A DNA stretch of 64,000 nt from Caldilineaceae bacterium. Lineage in GTDB: Bacteria; Chloroflexota; Anaerolineae; Caldilineales; Caldilineaceae. The notes under the pieces were generated by a model. The model had not been told where the DNA came from. It did no database searches and was given only the letters and a program-made list of their open reading frames with translations. The stretch covers positions 1 to 64,000 of the forward strand of contig JACKBA010000013.1 in the NCBI GenBank assembly GCA_020634815.1. The letters are read 5' to 3'. A program made the position numbers and the translations under genes. This document shows, piece by piece, positions 1 through 9,552 of this stretch. How positions within the stretch are numbered: position 1 is the first letter of the stretch; every line of letters begins with the position of its first letter.

Positions 1-2322
1 TTTGGCGTCAAGATGCACCGCCAGGGCTACAACATCTTTGCGCTAGGCCCGGCCGGGCTCGGCAAGCACACGCTCGTCCGCCGCACCGTGGAGGAGCGTG
101 CCGCCCAGGAGCCGTCGCCGCCCGACTGGTGTTACGTCAACAACTTCGACCAGCCCTACCGGCCCAGCGTACTCAAGCTGCCGACCGGCAAGGGCCGCGA
201 CTTCAAGCGCGACATGGAGCACCTGGTCGAGGACATGCAGACCGCGCTTTCGGCGGCTTTTGAGAGCGAGGAATACCAGTCGCGCCGTCGCGCCTTGGAC
301 AGCGAATTCCAGGATCAGCAGCAAGCCACCCTCGTCGATTTGCAGGAAGATGCCCGCCGGCGCAACCTCGCCCTGCTGCGCACGCCGAGCGGGCTTGCCT
401 TTGCCCCGCTCAAGGATGGCGAAGTCCTCCCTCCCGACGAGTACGAAAAGCTGCCCGAGGAAGAGCAGCAGCGCATCCAGGCCGACGTCGAGGTCATGCA
501 GGAGGAGCTGCAGAAGGTGCTCTCCAAGGCGCCGCGCTGGGAACGCGAGATGCGCAACCGCCTGCGCGAGTTGAACCGCGAGGTCGCCGCCGTCGTCCTC
601 AACGACCTCATCGAGGAGATGTCCGGCAAGTACGGCGATACGCCCGGCATCGTTGCCTACCTGGACGCCGTGCGCCGTGACGTCAACGACCACCTGGGCG
701 ACTTCCTGGCCGCCGGCGAAAAGAAGCATCAGGCCGCCGACGGTGACAGCCCCATCGCCTTTGTCGATTCCGTTTCACCGTTACGCCGCTACCAGGTCAA
801 CCTGCTCGTCGACTCGGCCGATGTCGAAGGCGCGCCCGTCATCTACGAGAGCAACCCGACCTATACCAATCTCACCGGCCGCGTCGAGCAGATGGCGCAG
901 ATGGGCGCGCTCGTCACCGACTTCATGCTCATCAAGCCCGGCACCCTCCACCGCGCCAACGGCGGCTACCTGATCCTCGACGCGCTCAAGGTGCTGATAA
1001 ACGCCTACGCCTGGGAAGGGCTCAAACGCTCGCTGGAGTTCGGCGAACTGCGCATCGAGTCGGCGTTGCAGATGCTCAGCCTGGCCAGCACCGTGTCGCT
1101 GGAGCCCGAACCCGTGCCGCTGGACGTCAAGGTCGTGCTGCTCGGCGACCGCATGCTCTACTACCTGCTCTCACAGGCCGACCCCGATTTCAACGAGCTC
1201 TTCAAGGTGACGGCCGACTTTGCCGACGAAGTGGAGCGCACGCCGGAAACGCAGCAGTCATACGCCGGCCTGATCGCCACCATCGTGCGCAACGAGTCGC
1301 TGCGCAACCTGGATCGCCGTGCCGTGGGCGCCGTGCTCGACCACGCCGCACGCCTGGTCAGCGACAGCGAGCGGCTCACCGCCCAGCTCCAGGCCATCGT
1401 CGACCTGCTGCAAGAGGCCAACTTCTGGGCAGATGAAGCCGGCTCCGACCTGATCACCGCCGAGCACGTGCGCCAGGCCATCGACGCGCAGATCTTCCGC
1501 CTCGACCGCGTCGCCCAGCTTATGCAGGATGAAGTGCTGCGCAAGACCATCCTCATCGAGACCGATGGCGCCGTCGTCGGCCAGATCAACGGGCTGTCGG
1601 TGCTCCAGATCGGTAACTACGCGTTCGGCCAGCCCTCGCGCATCACCGCATCCGTGCGTATGGGGCGCGGCGACGTGGTCAACATCGAGCGTGAAGTCAA
1701 CATGAGCGGGCCGATTCACTCCAAGGGTGTGCTCATTTTGTCGAGCTTTCTCAACAGCCGCTACGCGCTGAATCAGCCCCTTTCGCTCTCGGCCAGCCTG
1801 GTCTTCGAGCAATCCTACGGCGGCGTCGAAGGTGACAGCGCGTCATCGACCGAACTCTACGCTCTGCTCTCCGCCATCGGGCAGGTGCCCATCAAGCAGT
1901 CGCTGGCCGTCACCGGTTCGGTCGACCAGCAGGGCCGCGTGCAGGCTATCGGCGGCGTCAACGAGAAGATCGAGGGCTTCTTCGACCTGTGTACGGCGCG
2001 CGGGCTGACGGGCGAGCAGGGCGTGCTGATCCCGGCCACCAACGTCAAGAACCTCATGCTGCGTAGCGACGTTGTCGAGGCGGTGAAGGCCGGACAGTTC
2101 CATATCTACCCCATCGCCCATGTCGACGAAGGCATCGAGCTTCTCACCGGTCTGCCTGCGGGCGAGCCGGACAAGCGCGGCCGCTACCCCAAGGGCACCA
2201 TCAACCGCGCCGTGACGGACCGGCTGGCCGCCTTTGGACGCCGCCGCCGCGCACTCGAACGCAGGGATCGCAAGCCGTCCCCAAATGACGCTGACGCCAA
2301 GATCGCCAGCAAGCCGGAGTAG
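1..2322 (+). CDS. LonH/YcbZ-like AAA+ Lon-family protease, 5' end missing
   Basis: ATP-dependent cytoplasmic serine protease of the Lon S16 group, closest in layout to bacterial YcbZ/LonH proteins. The reading frame is open from base 1 with no start needed at the ATG at 13, so the N-terminus lies outside the window. A Walker A motif (GPAGLGKHT) is encoded at 46-72, followed by a long charged helical insertion and the rest of the AAA+ module. The C-terminal S16 domain has the Ser in GDSAS (codon 1837-1839) and the Lys in GGVNEK (codon 1966-1968), 43 residues apart exactly as in classical Lon, so it should be active. It lacks the LonA N-terminal substrate domain. A second, classical Lon lies at 57.6-60.2 kb. 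The next gene starts 41 bases downstream on the same strand. Confidence 0.9.
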   Translation, partial: FGVKMHRQGYNIFALGPAGLGKHTLVRRTVEERAAQEPSPPDWCYVNNFDQPYRPSVLKLPTGKGRDFKRDMEHLVEDMQTALSAAFESEEYQSRRRALDSEFQDQQQATLVDLQEDARRRNLALLRTPSGLAFAPLKDGEVLPPDEYEKLPEEEQQRIQADVEVMQEELQKVLSKAPRWEREMRNRLRELNREVAAVVLNDLIEEMSGKYGDTPGIVAYLDAVRRDVNDHLGDFLAAGEKKHQAADGDSPIAFVDSVSPLRRYQVNLLVDSADVEGAPVIYESNPTYTNLTGRVEQMAQMGALVTDFMLIKPGTLHRANGGYLILDALKVLINAYAWEGLKRSLEFGELRIESALQMLSLASTVSLEPEPVPLDVKVVLLGDRMLYYLLSQADPDFNELFKVTADFADEVERTPETQQSYAGLIATIVRNESLRNLDRRAVGAVLDHAARLVSDSERLTAQLQAIVDLLQEANFWADEAGSDLITAEHVRQAIDAQIFRLDRVAQLMQDEVLRKTILIETDGAVVGQINGLSVLQIGNYAFGQPSRITASVRMGRGDVVNIEREVNMSGPIHSKGVLILSSFLNSRYALNQPLSLSASLVFEQSYGGVEGDSASSTELYALLSAIGQVPIKQSLAVTGSVDQQGRVQAIGGVNEKIEGFFDLCTARGLTGEQGVLIPATNVKNLMLRSDVVEAVKAGQFHIYPIAHVDEGIELLTGLPAGEPDKRGRYPKGTINRAVTDRLAAFGRRRRALERRDRKPSPNDADAKIASKPE

Positions 2323-2363
2323 CCGTCGTCGCTTGATTGTGTTTTCGGATCCGGAGTACTGCT

Positions 2364-3167
2364 ATGACCGAGGCAGAGCAAAGCCAGCCCCTCGCCACCG
2401 ACCATATCCTTGTCGCGCTCGACACGTCGCCGAACAGCACGGCCGCGTTGATGGCCGCCGCCGAGCTGGCCGCCGCCCTGCACATGGAGCTGCGCGGCCT
2501 CTTCGTGGAGGATATCAACCTGCTCCATCTGTGCGGGCTACCCTTCGGCCTGGAGATCGGCTCGTTCACCGCCAAGCCGCGCCGCCTGGAGCAGGCGCAG
2601 ATGGAGCGTGACTTTCGCATCCAGGCCACGGTGCTGCGCAAGACCATGGCCGATATTGCCGGGCAGCGGCGCGTCTCGTGGTCGTTCAAGGTCGTGCGGG
2701 GCGTGGTCACGCAGGAGGTGCTCAACGCCGGGTCGTCGGCGCACATGGTCAGCCTGGGGCGCATCGGGCGCACGCCGGGCAAGAAGATCGGCTCGACCGC
2801 GCAGGCGCTGGTGCGCAATACTCGCCGGCCCGTCATCGTGCAGATGCGCAAGCCGCTGGAAGGGCCGTTTCTTGCCGCCTACACCGGCGACGAGTCCTCC
2901 GAGAACACCCTGCGCCTGGCCATGCAACTTGCCAGTTCCCGCAACAGCCGGCTCGATGTGATGCTGCTCAACCAGAGCGAAGAGAAACGCGCGGAGATTG
3001 CGCAGCAGTTGGCCGAGCAAGCCATCGAGTCGAATGTCTACGCCGCACGCAGCAGCAGCGCGCTCATCGGCATCTTCGGCCAGTTCACTTTGGGCACCGT
3101 GTTGCTACCCGCCACAGCGGCGGAGTGGCTCGACGAGATGGAGACAAACGTAATCGTCGTACCCTAA
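2364..3167 (+). CDS. Universal stress protein (UspA family)
   Basis: A 267-residue cytoplasmic protein with a UspA-type alpha/beta fold. It opens with the typical strand ILVALDTSPNS, and around residues 130-155 it has the Usp nucleotide-binding pattern GxxGx8GST (GRIGRTPGKKIGSTA) followed by a PVIV strand. A second, poorer Usp-like half follows, so it may be a degenerate tandem. Usp proteins modulate stress survival; the partner is unknown. The ATG at 2364 was chosen over an upstream in-frame ATG at 2337 because GGAG (2353-2356) sits seven bases before it. It follows the Lon-like gene closely and may be cotranscribed. It converges with the minus-strand gene ending at 3183, leaving only 15 bases between them. 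Confidence 0.82.
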   Translation: MTEAEQSQPLATDHILVALDTSPNSTAALMAAAELAAALHMELRGLFVEDINLLHLCGLPFGLEIGSFTAKPRRLEQAQMERDFRIQATVLRKTMADIAGQRRVSWSFKVVRGVVTQEVLNAGSSAHMVSLGRIGRTPGKKIGSTAQALVRNTRRPVIVQMRKPLEGPFLAAYTGDESSENTLRLAMQLASSRNSRLDVMLLNQSEEKRAEIAQQLAEQAIESNVYAARSSSALIGIFGQFTLGTVLLPATAAEWLDEMETNVIVVP

Positions 3168-3182
3168 CGCGGCAAGGTCAAT

Positions 3183-5504
3183 CTACTCGACCGTCACCTG
3201 GCCGATGCGTACCTGCCCGTCACCGGAAGGCAGCCCCGCCGCATCGGTCACCGGCAGGCGCAGCGCCCCGCCGCTGTTGCTCTCATACAGGCCAACCCAG
3301 ACATCGTACACGCCTGCCTCCAGCGCAGCGGGCAGTGCCAGTTCGAAGCGGCTGTGGATACGGTCGCCGTCCCGCCACGCGCTCGTCGGGAAGCGATCAC
3401 CGGCCGGCGCTTGATCAAAGCCCGCCACCTGCTCTCCGCCTGCGCTGCGCAGATGGACGAACGCCGTGAAGTCGGTCGCCGGTGTCCCCACCGCCTCCCA
3501 CAACAGGTCGACCGCCAGTGCACCGTCGTCGCCGCCGCTCCACGTCGCGGGAACCGCCGTCGCCGCCAGACGAATCACGCCGCCGAACTCGCTGCCGGCC
3601 GGCGCCAGCCCCAGCGCAGCCGCATCCGGCGCCGTACCCGATTCCACCACCACGCGGCCGGCAATCGGCGTAATCGAGGCGCCATCGGCAGTGTAGGCGG
3701 GCAGCGGCAGTCTGGTCGTCTCCGCCGTCGCCGGATCGACCAGGCCGACATAGAGCCGCGCGGCCAGCGGCGACCACGCATCAACCGCGCCGGTCACGCG
3801 CAGAAGATACGGGTCGGCGTAGATCGCGCCGGGCTGCCAGAAGGTCGTGGGATTGCGCCCCCAGCCGGGATGAGTGGTGAGATTCGCAATTTCCGCACCA
3901 TTCTCGCCCAGCAACTGCAAGAACAATTGATAGTCGTGCGTCAGCGACGCCGGCGCCTGCCAAAAGAGCGTGACCGGCACGGCCTCGCCCGGCCGCACGC
4001 GCTCGGCACCAACCTTCGCCGCCAGCAGCCGGATCGTCTCTGCGTCGCCGTAAGTGATCGCTACCGGCTGGGCGTCCGGCGGCACGGTGGCCACTGGCGT
4101 CGATGCGTAGTAGCTGCGCGGCAGCAGCCAGCCCAGCGCATAGATCGACATCGCCACGAGCAAGCCCAGCAGCGCGCTCCACACGAGCGCCCGCCCGGTC
4201 GCCGGCAGCCAGCGCAGCCAGAAATCGATGCCGGCCACAAGCAGAACAGCGAAGGCCGCAATGGCCGGGAAGAGCAGGCGCCCCTGGCTGCCCGTAGCCT
4301 GCACCGTCCAGTAGAGCAGCAGCAGCGCCATCATCGCCAGCCACAGCCAGAGCATGAGCAGCACGTACAGGCTGCTGTCGTCGCCGTCCGTGCCCCTGCC
4401 GCGCGTGCGCCAGCGCCGTAGCGTGTGCAGCAGCGCGCCGGCCAGCCCCACGACGGTCACGGCATCCATCAGGCGATAGAACCAGCCCGGCAGCAGAATG
4501 TTGAACCAGCCGAAGAGTCCCCACGACGAGAAGCGCAGCCCGTCGAACTCCGGCAGGAACGCGGCAAGCGTCAGTTCGGACTGGCGGCGGCCATTGATCT
4601 CCATGAGGTGGCCGAGGCCGCTCCAGTCGCCATAGAGTGCGATGTTGCGCCAGAACCACCAGCCGGCGATCGCCAGCGCGGGCACGCCGGCAAAGAGCGC
4701 CGCCTCGACCAGCACCATCCACCGCCGCCGTCGCCACGCCAGGAAGAGCACGACGAGACCACTCAGCGGCACAAGACCGAGCCCCTGCAACTTGCTCAGC
4801 GCCGCAGCGCCCAGCGCCACGCCCAACACCGCCCACTCCCACCAGCGCACCGGCGCATCGACCGGCTTGACCAGCAGGCGCGCCAGCCAGAAAAGGGTGA
4901 AGGTGCTGGCGGCAATGACGGCGTTGTCGTTGCTGAAGGACGCGCTGAGGAAGAGAAACTGCGGGATGGCGGCGACGAACGCCATGGCCAGCAGCGGCAA
5001 CACCGCCCGCGCCGGGAAGGCCAGCACCGCCAGCCGCCACGTCGACCAGAGCGTCAGCGCACCGAGCAGCAGCGACAGCCAGCGTCCCACATGCAGCGCA
5101 AGATTGGCGCCTTGCAGCGGCTGCCAGCGCCCCGAATAGAGCATGAAGTTCTTGTTGCCCGGATAGAGCGGATCGCCGATGTTGGCGCGCGGGTTGCGCA
5201 CCGCCATCGCCTCGAAGTCCGTCTGGTCGATGGCGGCGGTGAGCCATCCGGCCGCCAGGTAGTAGAGCGGCGCCTGGCTGCCCTCCTGCGCCCACGGCCC
5301 CTGGTTCGCAGGATCCTGCACGGGCAGCCCGTTGCCCTGGGCGATGTGGCGCGCAAAGCCGTAGTGAAATGGCTCGTCCGGCGTCTCGAAGGGGGGCACG
5401 ACCAGGCTGTAGGCGATGCCGACGCCCAGGAAAAGGGCCAGGATCAGCCAGGCCCAGCGCCGCCCGGCCTGCACGGCGGTGCGTTCGTTCACAGCCCCGC
5501 TCAT
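3183..5504 (-). CDS. GT-C type integral membrane protein, DUF2142-like, with two C-terminal beta modules
   Basis: A 773-residue polytopic membrane protein. After the first membrane helix comes VPPFETPDEPFHYG, the acidic first outer loop typical of DUF2142/GT-C enzymes, which transfer sugars from polyprenyl-phosphate donors on the outer membrane face. About ten further hydrophobic segments follow to about residue 470. The last 290 residues are non-membrane and hold two copies of a beta module (about 480-605 and 635-755) with the pattern GD..I.L, FWQ, DYQLFLQL, PTTFW.PG and a closing GLYD-like strand. Four bases overlap the upstream gene (ATGA at 5501-5504), so it is the last gene of a four-gene operon read from 12.6 kb. 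The sugar and acceptor cannot be told from sequence. Confidence 0.78.
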   Translation of the reverse strand: MSGAVNERTAVQAGRRWAWLILALFLGVGIAYSLVVPPFETPDEPFHYGFARHIAQGNGLPVQDPANQGPWAQEGSQAPLYYLAAGWLTAAIDQTDFEAMAVRNPRANIGDPLYPGNKNFMLYSGRWQPLQGANLALHVGRWLSLLLGALTLWSTWRLAVLAFPARAVLPLLAMAFVAAIPQFLFLSASFSNDNAVIAASTFTLFWLARLLVKPVDAPVRWWEWAVLGVALGAAALSKLQGLGLVPLSGLVVLFLAWRRRRWMVLVEAALFAGVPALAIAGWWFWRNIALYGDWSGLGHLMEINGRRQSELTLAAFLPEFDGLRFSSWGLFGWFNILLPGWFYRLMDAVTVVGLAGALLHTLRRWRTRGRGTDGDDSSLYVLLMLWLWLAMMALLLLYWTVQATGSQGRLLFPAIAAFAVLLVAGIDFWLRWLPATGRALVWSALLGLLVAMSIYALGWLLPRSYYASTPVATVPPDAQPVAITYGDAETIRLLAAKVGAERVRPGEAVPVTLFWQAPASLTHDYQLFLQLLGENGAEIANLTTHPGWGRNPTTFWQPGAIYADPYLLRVTGAVDAWSPLAARLYVGLVDPATAETTRLPLPAYTADGASITPIAGRVVVESGTAPDAAALGLAPAGSEFGGVIRLAATAVPATWSGGDDGALAVDLLWEAVGTPATDFTAFVHLRSAGGEQVAGFDQAPAGDRFPTSAWRDGDRIHSRFELALPAALEAGVYDVWVGLYESNSGGALRLPVTDAAGLPSGDGQVRIGQVTVE

Positions 5505-7564
5505 GGCGCCTCCGCGGGGAAGATGGCCGTCATCCCGTCACCGTCGATCGTCCCGCCCTCCACGCGCGTGACGGGTAGTTTTTCCTGCGTCTCGGCGTCG
5601 TAGAGTTGCATCGTGTAGAAGCGGCGAGCGCCATCTGCCGGCGCTTCGGCAAGCGGCGGAAACTCGACGAACTCCATGATCGTCTTGCCGGGATCCCAGT
5701 AGAGCGTGGGGATATCGCCTTCGTACGGCTCGCGCTCCACCAGCGCCAGCGTGACGCGTTCGCCGGTTGCGCGCTCTTCCACCAGGCTCCAGATGTAGCG
5801 ATAGCGGCGCTCCGGCTTGCTGATCACCTGCCAGTAGAGACGCAGTTGCGCGGGCAGATCGGGCGCTACGGCCGTACCGGCATCGAACCCGGCCAGCCGG
5901 ATCAAATCGCCAAACTCGGCTGTCACGGGTCGCGTGACGCCGGCCGGCAACTGCTCGAAGACCGGGATCTCGGGCAGGTAGAGCTGGGCACGCAGCGAGG
6001 AGTGGCTGAAAAACTCGGCGTCGCGCACGCGCAGGAAATTGTCGCGCAGCCAACCCTCCATCGCGCCGTCCAGGTCGAAATAGGGGTGCGTGCCCGACTT
6101 GACCACCCACACCCGATCGTATTGCTCCCCCAGTTCCCGGAGCCAGGCGTAGGTCTCGTCAAAGGAGCGGTTGAGCAGCGGCAGCCCGTAGACGGCCAGC
6201 GGTGCGCCCTCGGCCATGGCGGCATGGACCGGCGCCATGGGCAGGTAGTACTCGAAGATGCGCCATGACGAAGGCGGGTAGTAGAGCACAGCGTCGCCGG
6301 GCATGATGCGCCCCTGCATGTACTCGCCCAGCCGGGTGTAGTCGTCCTTGGCGTAGAGTTCCTGCGTGTGATAGTTGACCGTGCTGTAGCCGATACCTGC
6401 GACAAAGACGAGCGCCAGCAGCGTACCGGCCCAAGCTCGCCAGCGATAGAGCTGCGCGATACCTGCACCCGTCAGCAGCAGAAACGGTCCGACCAGCAGG
6501 CTCAGGTGGCGGGCGTTCATGTACAGCGGCTGGATGCGGTCGAGCAGCAGCACGATGGCGACCGGCAAGAGCAGGGCGGCCGGCAGGATCCAGCCGCCGC
6601 GCGCCCAGGCCGCCTTGGAACGCAGCGACCAGATTGCGCCGGCCAGTGCCGTCAAGCCAAAGAGCAGGTCGAGCGGCCAGACCACGGCCAGATCGACGCT
6701 GAGGCCGAGGCTGAAGGCATTGACCAGATCCGGCACCAGGATGCGCAACGAAATCGAGGCGAAATTCTGGCCGCCGCCCTGGCTGAAGATGGTCCACGCC
6801 GCGTAGCCACCTACGGCCGCGCCAAAGAGCAACAGACCGGCCGTCAGCAGCAGTCCGGCCACCAGGCGCCGGCGCAAGAAATAGAGTGCCAGGATCAAGC
6901 CGTGCAGGGCGATCAGGAAGACGGCGTAGTAGTGGGTAAGCGCGAACGCCGCCTCGATCGCCAGGAAACCGGCCAGGAAGCGAATGTCGAGCCGCTCGCC
7001 GTCGGTGGCGCGCACGAGCAGGTAGGTGCTTAGCAGCGCCAGCGCCGCCCATAGCGCGTAGGGTCGCGCCTCCTGCCCATACCATAGCAGAAACGGGCTG
7101 ATCGCCGCCAGCAGCGTCGCCCACCACGCCGTCGACGGCGCCGCAAGTTCGCGCCGCACCAACCAGCGTCCCCAGGTCCATGTGCTTGCCGCAAAGAGGG
7201 CAGCGGCCATGGCCGAAACGTAGCGCAGGACGAAAACGCTATCGCCGGCCAGCCGGATGAGCGCGCCCTGTAGCAGGAAGGAGAAGAACGGGTGCTGGTC
7301 GATGGTCGGTACTTCGCTCAGGCCATCGGTGATGACGAGCACGCCGCGCACGAGATCGGGCAAATTCTCCTCGGCGCGTTGCAGGCTCAGGCTCTCATCC
7401 CACCACAGGTCCTTGGCATCGAGCAGGATGACGGCATGGGCGAAGGCGAGCAACAGCAGGGCAAGCAGCGCCAGCCGCGGCCACGGTGAAGCGGTGTGCG
7501 CGACTGGTGCGCCCTCGATCTGGCTGGATGTGGCGGAACGCTCCGCCGGTACGTTGACTCCCAC
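5501..7564 (-). CDS. GT39-like GT-C glycosyltransferase membrane protein
   Basis: A 687-residue polytopic membrane protein of the PMT/ArnT-like GT-C superfamily. The first outer loop carries LWWDESLSLQRA, with the acidic catalytic-type Asp-Glu pair. A later QEARPYALWA segment is the conserved signature of this bacterial subgroup. About ten membrane helices reach roughly residue 400, then a soluble part follows. One copy of the window's recurring beta module lies at about residues 545-665 (starting EFGDLIRLAG). The start is GTG at 7564; no in-frame ATG precedes the first helix and there is no clear ribosome site. The 3' end overlaps the next gene by four bases. It probably glycosylates surface glycans or proteins from a lipid-linked sugar; the substrate is unknown. 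Confidence 0.8.
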   Translation of the reverse strand: MGVNVPAERSATSSQIEGAPVAHTASPWPRLALLALLLLAFAHAVILLDAKDLWWDESLSLQRAEENLPDLVRGVLVITDGLSEVPTIDQHPFFSFLLQGALIRLAGDSVFVLRYVSAMAAALFAASTWTWGRWLVRRELAAPSTAWWATLLAAISPFLLWYGQEARPYALWAALALLSTYLLVRATDGERLDIRFLAGFLAIEAAFALTHYYAVFLIALHGLILALYFLRRRLVAGLLLTAGLLLFGAAVGGYAAWTIFSQGGGQNFASISLRILVPDLVNAFSLGLSVDLAVVWPLDLLFGLTALAGAIWSLRSKAAWARGGWILPAALLLPVAIVLLLDRIQPLYMNARHLSLLVGPFLLLTGAGIAQLYRWRAWAGTLLALVFVAGIGYSTVNYHTQELYAKDDYTRLGEYMQGRIMPGDAVLYYPPSSWRIFEYYLPMAPVHAAMAEGAPLAVYGLPLLNRSFDETYAWLRELGEQYDRVWVVKSGTHPYFDLDGAMEGWLRDNFLRVRDAEFFSHSSLRAQLYLPEIPVFEQLPAGVTRPVTAEFGDLIRLAGFDAGTAVAPDLPAQLRLYWQVISKPERRYRYIWSLVEERATGERVTLALVEREPYEGDIPTLYWDPGKTIMEFVEFPPLAEAPADGARRFYTMQLYDAETQEKLPVTRVEGGTIDGDGMTAIFPAEAP

Positions 7565-7608
7565 TGTCGTAGCAGCTTACACTGAACCGCCGCGCGGCGG
7601 AAATGATG

Positions 7609-9552
7609 TCATGGCTGGATGCGCAGGCGCGCCAGTTCCACATCCTGGCCGCGCGCGGTGTCGACCGGCGCGCCGGTGGCGGGGTCGTACAGGCGCAGCG
7701 TCAGGCGGTACTCGCCCGGTGCGAGATCGGCCGGCAGCAGGATGCCGCGCTGGTCGCGCGCCGGTTGGCCCACGACCCAGGCATTCGTCGGTGCAAACCA
7801 GTTCTGCGGCGTATAGTCGATCACCTGCACGGGCTGGCCCGCGGCATCCTCCAGGCGCAGGCTGAACTTCCACTCCGGCGCCTGCTCGTTGGTTAACCAG
7901 TTGGTCGTGATGCGTAGGAGGTCGCCCGGCGCCGGTTCGAGCGTGCTGAGCGCGGCATCGCGCAGCGTCAGCGCCGTCCCAAAGTCGACGTCGAGCTGGA
8001 TGGTCGTCCCTGTGCCCGTGTCCAGCCCGTAGAGCGTGACGCGGATGCCGTTGTGATAGCTCGGCTCCGTGGCCCATGCCTGCGTCGCCAGCCACACCTG
8101 CACGGTCGCCGGCGCGTGAAAATAGAGCAGTTCCCAGGCGCGCCCGGCATCGCCGAGCAGTGCCCGCAACTTGCCGTCGGCATTGGCCAGCGTCTCCTGC
8201 TCCAGATCACTCACGGCAATGACCGGCGCCGTGCCGGTGTAGTAGTGCAGAAAGACCTTGCTCGGGTCGGGGCCGTCCACCAGCACCACGTCGCCCGGCG
8301 CCAGGTCCGCCATGATCGTCTGCGCCGCGCCGCGGAAATCGGGCTTGTGTAGCGACGTGTCGGTGTAGTGGCGCTGCACGGCGAGCAAGTTGGCGCCCGC
8401 CAGGGCGAGGCCAAGCAGCACCACCACGACGCCGTCCCACCGTCCTGGCCGTGAACTCCCCTTACGCCAGAAGCCGGGGTCGAAGATGCCCAGCCCGCCG
8501 GCAACCAACAGCAGCAGCGGCGCAGTGACGGCAATGACGTAGCGTTCGTGATAGTCCGGGTTGCGCAGCGCCAGCGCCAGAACGCCGGCCATGGGCAGCG
8601 TCACGCCGATTACAAGCAGCAGGCTCGCCGCACGCCGCACACGCCACCAGACAACGATCCCGGCCAACACCAGGAACGCATAGAGCCAGGGCAGCACGCC
8701 GTGCCAGGGATCGGGCATGGCGTCGCCCGCCGTGAAGGCCGCCAGGTAGCGCCACGGAATCTCGGCCGGATCGCCGGCCGCACGCCAGCCGCTGAAGCCG
8801 AAGATACCCAGCGCGCGCGGCAGCCACGGCACGAAGAGCACCAGCGCCGCCAGCGAAGCCGCCAGCCAGCGCAGGAAGCCGCGGCCGTCGCGCGTGGCGA
8901 TGCTCCACCCCATGACAAAGATCGCCTGCGCCAGCGGCACGAGCGCACCGTAGAGATGGAGGTAGACGCACCAGGCCGTTGCCACGGCGTAGAGAGTCCC
9001 CCACAGCCAGCCATTGCCGCGCCGCACGACCAGGCGCCAGAGTGCCAGCGCCGAGACGAGCGCCGCCGCCAACAGCCAGCTATACATGCGCGCCTCTTGC
9101 GCGTACCAGAGTTGGAACGCGTTGGTCGCCATCAACAGCGCTGCAGCGACCCCGACCGGCATCGTCAGCGAGTGGCCGTTCGTGCCTGCGCCCAGATCAC
9201 GCGCCAGCCGGTAGATCAGCGCGACGGCCAGCACGCTCGCCCACAGCGAAAGGAACCGCAGCGCATAGTCGCTTTCCCCCGCCACGCGCACCCATCCGTT
9301 GAGCAGCGCGAAGTAGCCCGGCATGTGCTCCACCGGCATGGCGCCCAGCATCTCGGGCAGCGCCATCTGCGCTCGCTGCAAGCTGATCCCCTCGTCGCTC
9401 CATAGGCTCTGGAAATCGAGGCGGTAGGCGCGCAACCCGAAAGCCAGCAGCACGATAGCCAACAGGGCTACGCGCCACAGTGTGGACGCACGCTCCGGAG
9501 CGATGTTACCTGTGCTGCTTTGCAGCGCTGCGCTCTCTTCACTCCCGCGCAT
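7609..9552 (-). CDS. GT39-like GT-C glycosyltransferase membrane protein
   Basis: A 647-residue paralogue of the neighbouring gene at 5501-7564. It has the same first-loop motif (LWSDEGISLQRAQ), the same QEARMYSWL segment and a similar helix pattern, and ends in one beta module at about residues 516-638 (starting DFGTALTLRD). GT-C enzymes of this group use polyprenyl-phosphate sugars outside the membrane. The ATG at 9552 lies inside the 3' end of the upstream gene (14-base overlap), which argues for translational coupling. Downstream, 44 bases separate it from the next operon gene; this gap holds a 14-base GC palindrome at 7587-7600. The acceptor is unknown; duplication of the neighbour is inferred from shared order and motifs. 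Confidence 0.8.
   Translation of the reverse strand: MRGSEESAALQSSTGNIAPERASTLWRVALLAIVLLAFGLRAYRLDFQSLWSDEGISLQRAQMALPEMLGAMPVEHMPGYFALLNGWVRVAGESDYALRFLSLWASVLAVALIYRLARDLGAGTNGHSLTMPVGVAAALLMATNAFQLWYAQEARMYSWLLAAALVSALALWRLVVRRGNGWLWGTLYAVATAWCVYLHLYGALVPLAQAIFVMGWSIATRDGRGFLRWLAASLAALVLFVPWLPRALGIFGFSGWRAAGDPAEIPWRYLAAFTAGDAMPDPWHGVLPWLYAFLVLAGIVVWWRVRRAASLLLVIGVTLPMAGVLALALRNPDYHERYVIAVTAPLLLLVAGGLGIFDPGFWRKGSSRPGRWDGVVVVLLGLALAGANLLAVQRHYTDTSLHKPDFRGAAQTIMADLAPGDVVLVDGPDPSKVFLHYYTGTAPVIAVSDLEQETLANADGKLRALLGDAGRAWELLYFHAPATVQVWLATQAWATEPSYHNGIRVTLYGLDTGTGTTIQLDVDFGTALTLRDAALSTLEPAPGDLLRITTNWLTNEQAPEWKFSLRLEDAAGQPVQVIDYTPQNWFAPTNAWVVGQPARDQRGILLPADLAPGEYRLTLRLYDPATGAPVDTARGQDVELARLRIQP

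Noticed and set aside
4425..5603. A 392-residue plus-strand frame opposite a GT-C gene
   Set aside because: Shadow; its sequence is Gln/Arg/His-rich as expected from the complement of a membrane protein gene.
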